Under the pieces are notes generated by a model. That model saw only the letters and a list, made by a program, of their open reading frames with translations. It was not told the origin of the DNA and made no database searches. Below are positions 59,741-64,000 of a stretch of DNA of 64,000 bases, piece by piece. Position 1 is the first letter of the stretch. Each line of letters begins with the position of its first letter. The stretch covers positions 1 through 64,000 of the forward strand of contig NZ_JAHCKK010000014.1 in NCBI RefSeq assembly GCF_026125825.1, written 5' to 3'. Source of the stretch: Hydrogenophaga sp. (GTDB lineage: Bacteria > Pseudomonadota > Gammaproteobacteria > Burkholderiales > Burkholderiaceae_C). A program made the position numbers and the translations under genes.

Positions 59741-61371
59741 GAGGCGCCTCGGGACGGCGTGCCGTGCGGCACCGGAAGATGCAGGGTGAAGCGGCTGCCT
59801 TCACCCGGTACCGATTGCACCGAGAGGTGGCCGCCATGCAGCGCGGCGATGCGCCGGCAGATCGGCAGGCCCAGGCCGGAGCCGGCGTGCGTCTTGCGGG
59901 GGTGCAGGCGCTTGAACATGTCGAAGATGCTGGCCTGGTGCTCCGGAGCGATGCCCAGGCCGTTGTCGTGCACGTGGATCTGGTCGAAGCCTTGCTCGCG
60001 CGTGGCGCTGATCCGCACACGCGGCGCCACGCCAGGCCGCGCGAACACCAGGCCGTTGGCCACGAGGTTTTGCAGCGCGATGCGCAGCAGTGAGGGATCG
60101 GCCTGCACCGTGGGCAGCGGATCGCATTGCAGCTCGCCCTGGGTCTTGACCAGCGCGTCGCCCAGTTCGCCGCCCACCTCGCCGACCAGGGCGGCCAGGT
60201 CCACCGGCCCGCTGTCGAGCGAGTGGCGGTCCAGGCGCACGAACTTCAGCAGGCTGTCGAGCAGGCAAGCCATGTGTTGGCCGCCCGCGCGCACGAAGCC
60301 GAGGTACCTGCGCGCGTCGGGCGAGAGCTCGTCTAGGTGGTCGGCCTCCAGCAGCGAGGTGAAGTTGTTGATGGCGTTGATGGGTTCGCGCAAGTCGTGC
60401 GAGAGGATGTGGATGAAGCGCTCCTGCTCCAGTGTCTTCTTCTCGAGCTGGACGATGGTCTCGCCGAGCTGGCGTTCCTTGTTCTTGAGTTCCTGGATGT
60501 CGCGCCCGCGCATGACGACGCCGCTGACTTTTCCATCCGCGCCGCGCACGGGCAGCAGGGCGATCTCCATGTGGCGAGGGCCAGCGACCTTGAAATGCGA
60601 GACCCGCTGGTAGATGACGGTTTCGCCGGCCATGGCGCGCGCCATCTTGGAGCCGACCATGTTGTTGTAGGTCGCCTCGCCCAGGCGGTCCTTGACGGCC
60701 ATGCCGATGACTTCGCCGCGCGTGGCGCCGATGTAGTTCAGGTAGGTCTGGTTGACGTGGCGGTAGACGCCGTCGGCGTCGATGTAGGCTTGCAGGTCCA
60801 GGCCGGCGGCGGCCATGGCCGTGAGTTCTTCGTGCGCCTGCTGGGCCTCGTTGGCGCAGCGCCGGGCCTCGATCTGGCGCGCCCGCTCGTGTTCGAGCAG
60901 GGTGGCCACCAGGGCCGAGAGGCGGCTCAGGGCGTCGAGTTGCACCGAATGCAGCGTGCGCGCCATCTGGTCGATGACGCACACCGTGCCCAGCGCGAAA
61001 CCGTCGCTGGTGACGATAGGCGCACCCGCGTAGAAGCGCACGTTGGTGGGGCCTGTGACCAGCGGATTGCACTGAAAGCGCATGTCCTGGCTCATGTCCT
61101 CGACCACCATGACGTGGTCCGGATCGAGGATGGCGTGCGAGCAGAACGCCACTTCGCGCGGGGTTTCGCTCACGTCCACGCCGACGCGGGACTTGAACCA
61201 CTGGCGGTCGCGGTCGATGAGCGTGATCAGCGCCACCGGCGTGCCGCAGATGACCTGGGCGAGCGCGGAGATGTCGTCAAACGCCTTCTGGGGCAGGGTG
61301 TCGAGCACCCCGAGGCCCCTCAACCGGGCCAGGCGTTGTTCCTCGTTGGAGGGAAGGGGAGCAGTCTGCAT
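59737..61371 (-). CDS. GAF-PAS sensor histidine kinase
   Basis: 544 residues from ATG 61371. A GAF domain (about 22-165: LGVLDTLPQKAFDDISALAQ, DRQWFKSRVGVDVSETPREV, FYAGAPIVTSDGFALGTVCV), a PAS domain (about 185-300: YIDADGVYRHVNQTYLNYIG), a HisKA helix pair with phospho-His H325 in HILSHDLREPINAINNF, and an HATPase domain with N435, DNGLGI and GSGLGLPICRR. No membrane helices, so cytosolic. Ligand unknown; the GAF lacks the Cys of a phytochrome. Partner receiver overlaps its 3' end. A cluster of CCGTAC repeats is upstream. Confidence 0.94.
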   Translation of the reverse strand: MQTAPLPSNEEQRLARLRGLGVLDTLPQKAFDDISALAQVICGTPVALITLIDRDRQWFKSRVGVDVSETPREVAFCSHAILDPDHVMVVEDMSQDMRFQCNPLVTGPTNVRFYAGAPIVTSDGFALGTVCVIDQMARTLHSVQLDALSRLSALVATLLEHERARQIEARRCANEAQQAHEELTAMAAAGLDLQAYIDADGVYRHVNQTYLNYIGATRGEVIGMAVKDRLGEATYNNMVGSKMARAMAGETVIYQRVSHFKVAGPRHMEIALLPVRGADGKVSGVVMRGRDIQELKNKERQLGETIVQLEKKTLEQERFIHILSHDLREPINAINNFTSLLEADHLDELSPDARRYLGFVRAGGQHMACLLDSLLKFVRLDRHSLDSGPVDLAALVGEVGGELGDALVKTQGELQCDPLPTVQADPSLLRIALQNLVANGLVFARPGVAPRVRISATREQGFDQIHVHDNGLGIAPEHQASIFDMFKRLHPRKTHAGSGLGLPICRRIAALHGGHLSVQSVPGEGSRFTLHLPVPHGTPSRGAS

Positions 61372-61414
61372 GCGGGCCGGAACGGAACGGGACGAAGCGA
61401 GGCCCCGATGATTG

Positions 61415-61476
61415 CATACCGTACGGGGTATGTGGCGTGCGCAGACGCATCCCGCGGCCGTACCCGGGCGTACGGC
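61415..61476. promoter_or_regulatory. Cluster of GTACGG/CCGTAC inverted repeats upstream of the kinase gene
   Basis: CATACC-GTACGG-GGTATG (61415-61432), which includes the palindrome CCGTACGG, and GCCGTAC-CCGGGC-GTACGGC (61457-61476) give four half-sites in 58 bases. They lie 44-105 bases upstream of the kinase start and after the SDR stop. A multi-site operator is likely. Confidence 0.5.
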
Positions 61477-61552
61477 ACGCGATTCCGTCACGTTCCCTGC
61501 CCACTTGCTCGCAAGACCAAAAAAACCAATGGCAGGGCGGGGCGGGTCGCTC

Positions 61553-62296
61553 CTAGACCGACATGCCGCCAGAGACCTCGATCACCGCGCCGTTGATGTA
61601 GCTGGCCTCGTCGCTGGCCAGGAAGGCGTAGACGTTGGCAATTTCTTCCGGCCGGCCCAGCCGATGCAGTGGCACGCGCTGTTCCATCTCCGCAATCACC
61701 TTGGCCGGGATGGTGTCCAGGATGGGCGTGGCGATGAAGCCCGGTGCCACGGCGTTCACGCGCACACCTTTGGGGCCGAGTTCGCGGCTCCAGGTCTTGG
61801 TAAAGCCGATTACGCCGAACTTGCTCGCGGCGTAGTTGGTCTGCCCGAAGTTGCCGTAGATGCCAACCACCGAGGATGCATTGAGGATCACGCCGCTGCC
61901 TTGTGCGGTCATGGTCTCGGCCACGGCCTGCGCGCAGTGGAACACACCGCGCAGGTTGACGTCGATCACACGATCGAACTGCTCCAGCGTCATTTTCTGC
62001 AGGCGCGCGTCCTGCGTGATGCCGGCGTTGTTCACCAGCACGTCGATGCGGCCAAAGCGGGCCTTCACCCGGGCCACCACGGCATCGACCATCTCGCGCT
62101 GGGTCACGTCCATCACCAGGCCCAGGGCGGCTGCGCCCAGCGCCTCGCACTGCCGCACGGCATCGTCCACCGCGGCCTGCTTCACGTCGCACACGATGAC
62201 GGTGGCGCCTTCCTGCGCGAATTTGAGTGCCGTGGCCAGGCCGATGCCTTGTGCCGCGCCGGTGATGAGGCTGACTTTTCCTTCGAGACGTTTCAT
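61553..62296 (-). CDS. Short-chain dehydrogenase/reductase, 3-oxoacyl reductase-like
   Basis: 247 residues. Cofactor motif TGAAQGIG (12-19), NNAG (89-92), catalytic S142 in NASSVVG, and Y155-x3-K159 in [27 protein letters not shown] and EISGGMSV-type ending (here [10 protein letters not shown]) are typical of FabG/PhaB-type reductases that reduce 3-oxoacyl-ACP or acetoacetyl-CoA. Asp at the end of beta-2 (VCDVKQ) suggests NAD(H) rather than NADP. Follows the beta-oxidation gene, from which it is separated by a terminator, so it has its own promoter. No strong RBS. Confidence 0.9.
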   Translation of the reverse strand: MKRLEGKVSLITGAAQGIGLATALKFAQEGATVIVCDVKQAAVDDAVRQCEALGAAALGLVMDVTQREMVDAVVARVKARFGRIDVLVNNAGITQDARLQKMTLEQFDRVIDVNLRGVFHCAQAVAETMTAQGSGVILNASSVVGIYGNFGQTNYAASKFGVIGFTKTWSRELGPKGVRVNAVAPGFIATPILDTIPAKVIAEMEQRVPLHRLGRPEEIANVYAFLASDEASYINGAVIEVSGGMSV

Positions 62297-62322
62297 GGGG
62301 GAGGAGGGAGGAGGGTGGTTCG

Positions 62323-62351
62323 AAAAAACGCCGGCGGGGTCACCGCCGGCG
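62323..62351 (-). terminator. Rho-independent terminator of the FadB-like gene
   Basis: On the minus strand CGCCGGCGG (62351-62343) pairs with CCGCCGGCG (62337-62329) around TGACC, then TTTTTT (62328-62323). Perfect nine-base GC stem and T run, ending the FadB-like transcript before the SDR gene. Confidence 0.9.
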
Positions 62352-62369
62352 CGTGGGGGATCCGGCTGC

Positions 62370-64000
62370 TCAGTACACCGGCTGGTGCTGGCGGATGGCG
62401 TTCCTGGTCGGGTCGTCGAGGGCGAAGCCTGCTCCGTGGCGCGCTGCCAGCTCGTCGCAGCGCCGCTCGAAGGCTTCGATGCCCATGCCATAGATGAACT
62501 GCAGCGCACCGCCCGTCCAGGCCGGAAAGCCGATGCCGAAGATGGAGCCGATGTTGCCGTCGTGCACGGTGGTGAGCACGCCTTCGGCCAGGCAACGCGC
62601 CGTCTCCACCGACTGGCGGTAGAGCAGGCGGTCCTTGATCTCCTGCAGGTCCCACTCGACACCGGGCTTCTCGAAGCGCTGCTTGAGCTCGGGCCAGAGC
62701 CGTTTCTTCTGCCCGGCGGGGTAGTCGTAGAAGCCACCGCCTGCGGCGCGGCCGGCCCGCTTGAATTCCTTGACCATGCGCTCGACCAGCAGCTCGCCCG
62801 CCGAGGCGGCATAGCGGCGGCCCTCCTTCTCGAAATCGGCGCGGGTCTGGTCCATCACGTGCACCGAGAGCGAAAGCGCGGTCTCGTCGAGCACGGCCAG
62901 CGGCCCCACCGGCATGCCGGCCTGCATGGCGGCGTTCTCGATCACCGGTGCCGCAATGCCCTCGCCCAGCATGGCCGCACCTTCCATCACGAAGGTGCCG
63001 AAGGTGCGGCTGGTGTAGAAGCCGCGCGAGTCGTTCACCACGATGGGCAGCTTGCCCAGGGCCTGCACGTAGTCAAAGGCGCGCGCGATGGTCTCGTCGT
63101 CGGTCTCCTTGCCGCGGATGATCTCCACGAGCTTCATCTTGTCCACCGGGCTGAAGAAGTGGATGCCGACGAAGCGCTGCGGCCGGCTGCTGGCCTGCGC
63201 CAGGCCCGAGATGGGCAGGGTGGAGGTGTTGCTGGCGAAGAAGCCGCCGGCGGCCAGCATGGGCTCGGTTTCCTTGGTGACGGCGGCCTTGACCTCCCGG
63301 TTCTCGAACACCGCCTCGATGATCAGGTCGCAGCCCTTGAGGTCGCTGGGGTGGTCGGTGGGCAGGATGCGGTCGAGCAGTTCGCGCTGGTCATAGGGAC
63401 TCATGCGGCCCTGGTCGACACGGGCCTGGGTGAGCTTGAAGCTGTAGGACTTGCCGCGCTCGGCGGTTTCGATGCTCACGTCCTCCAGCACGGTGTGGAT
63501 GCCCCTGCCGGCCTGCACGTAGGCGATGCCCGCGCCCATCATGCCGGCGCCGAGCACGCCCACCTTCTTCGGCTTGTAGCGCGAGATGCCCTTGGGGCGA
63601 GACTGACCGCTCTTGATCGCGTTGAGGTTGAAGAAGAACGTGTTGATCATGTTCTTCGCCACGGGGCTCACGATGAGCTTGGCAAGGTAGCGGCTCTCGA
63701 TGCGCAGCGCGGTGTCGAAGTCCACCATGGCGCCTTCGGCCATGGCGGCGAGTGCCGCTTCGGGCGCCGGGTACAGCCCGCGCGTCTTCTGCTTGAGCAT
63801 GGCGGGGGCGACCGTGAGCATGCCGGCGACCTTGGGGTTGCTGGGCGTGCCGCCCGGGATCTTGTGGTCCTTGCTGTCCCAGGGCTGGCGCGATTGCGGG
63901 TGGGCCGCGATCCAGGCCAGCGCCGCGTCGCGCAGCGCCTGGGCCACGTCGCCCTCCGGGGAGACGAGTTCGTGCACCAGCCCGAGCTCCTGGGCCTCAC
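62370..64000 (-). CDS. FadB/FadJ-type 3-hydroxyacyl-CoA dehydrogenase/enoyl-CoA hydratase (5' end outside window)
   Basis: At least 543 residues; the frame continues past the right edge. The first residues seen ([20 protein letters not shown]) are the end of a crotonase domain. A helical linker follows, then the NAD-binding HAD domain with [20 protein letters not shown] and the catalytic His in [20 protein letters not shown], the C-terminal domain with [31 protein letters not shown], and a second C-terminal half. This is the alpha-subunit/trifunctional-type of beta-oxidation enzyme. Terminator follows. A partner thiolase is probably outside the window. Confidence 0.94.
   Translation of the reverse strand, partial: EAQELGLVHELVSPEGDVAQALRDAALAWIAAHPQSRQPWDSKDHKIPGGTPSNPKVAGMLTVAPAMLKQKTRGLYPAPEAALAAMAEGAMVDFDTALRIESRYLAKLIVSPVAKNMINTFFFNLNAIKSGQSRPKGISRYKPKKVGVLGAGMMGAGIAYVQAGRGIHTVLEDVSIETAERGKSYSFKLTQARVDQGRMSPYDQRELLDRILPTDHPSDLKGCDLIIEAVFENREVKAAVTKETEPMLAAGGFFASNTSTLPISGLAQASSRPQRFVGIHFFSPVDKMKLVEIIRGKETDDETIARAFDYVQALGKLPIVVNDSRGFYTSRTFGTFVMEGAAMLGEGIAAPVIENAAMQAGMPVGPLAVLDETALSLSVHVMDQTRADFEKEGRRYAASAGELLVERMVKEFKRAGRAAGGGFYDYPAGQKKRLWPELKQRFEKPGVEWDLQEIKDRLLYRQSVETARCLAEGVLTTVHDGNIGSIFGIGFPAWTGGALQFIYGMGIEAFERRCDELAARHGAGFALDDPTRNAIRQHQPVY

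Noticed and set aside
61500-61552. CTTGC/GCAAG hairpin with adjacent A run after the SDR gene as its terminator
   Set aside because: On the minus strand the T run comes before, not after, the stem, so it cannot terminate SDR transcription in the standard way.

Overview
This 64 kb window is high-GC bacterial chromosome from a betaproteobacterium, most likely Burkholderiales, family Comamonadaceae, and Hydrogenophaga-like. That placement is inferred from protein sequences and gene order; no rRNA gene is present. Supporting order includes hisS-yfgM-bamB-der-hfq-hflX-hflK-hflC-DUF2065-hisZ-purA, sucA-sucB-lpd with a structured Burkholderiales-type sucA leader, and an E3 subunit that carries its own lipoyl domain. 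Nearly all of it is dense core chromosome. I see no insertion sequence, phage gene, CRISPR array, tRNA or rRNA. No gene-free stretch exceeds 300 bases; the longest is the roughly 200 bases between rluD and scpB.

Layout. 1-4 kb: the end of an FHA-GGDEF protein, then pyruvate dehydrogenase E2 and lipoylated E3, closed by a bidirectional terminator. 4-13.4 kb is an accessory stretch: a secreted alpha/beta hydrolase divergent from a LysR regulator coupled to a Bug-type binding protein, an NlpC/P60 peptidase, an HpaB/AbfD-family flavoprotein divergent from a TetR regulator with a near-perfect operator palindrome, an isochorismatase-like hydrolase, propionyl-CoA synthetase and a Cys-containing ArsR regulator. 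13.8-19.7 kb: the 2-oxoglutarate dehydrogenase operon with a folded leader and stem-loops at both gene junctions. 19.7-31 kb: zapE, a PP2C phosphatase, a DinG/YoaA helicase, bamD, rluD, scpB, rluB, ndk, rlmN, pilW and rodZ. 31-46 kb: ispG, hisS, yfgM, bamB, der, hfq, hflX, hflKC, hisZ, purA, a phosphoribosyltransferase and metC. 46-49 kb: tRNA 2-selenouridine synthase and a divergent tesA/ybbA-like pair.

48.6-54.5 kb is the least ordinary region. A four-gene minus-strand operon encodes a half-length acyl-CoA-dehydrogenase-like protein, a diheme cytochrome c, a triheme cytochrome c and a thioredoxin-like protein, every junction overlapping. It diverges from an LrgA/LrgB-like membrane pair followed by a MocR-type regulator. 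The shared intergenic region carries three perfect copies of one octamer, one inverted and two direct, which is the kind of site MocR proteins use. The last 10 kb holds rlmB, a sirtuin, small acyltransferase and NTF2-like proteins, a split chromate transporter, a MarR-GNAT fusion with its own operator, a histidine kinase/response regulator pair, an SDR reductase and the C-terminal part of a FadB/FadJ-type enzyme.

Other points: several genes have a -10-like box exactly six bases before ATG, suggesting leaderless mRNAs; the rluD-scpB gap looks like a structured RNA ending in a weak terminator; bamD and rluD have their promoter boxes inside each other's coding or leader regions.
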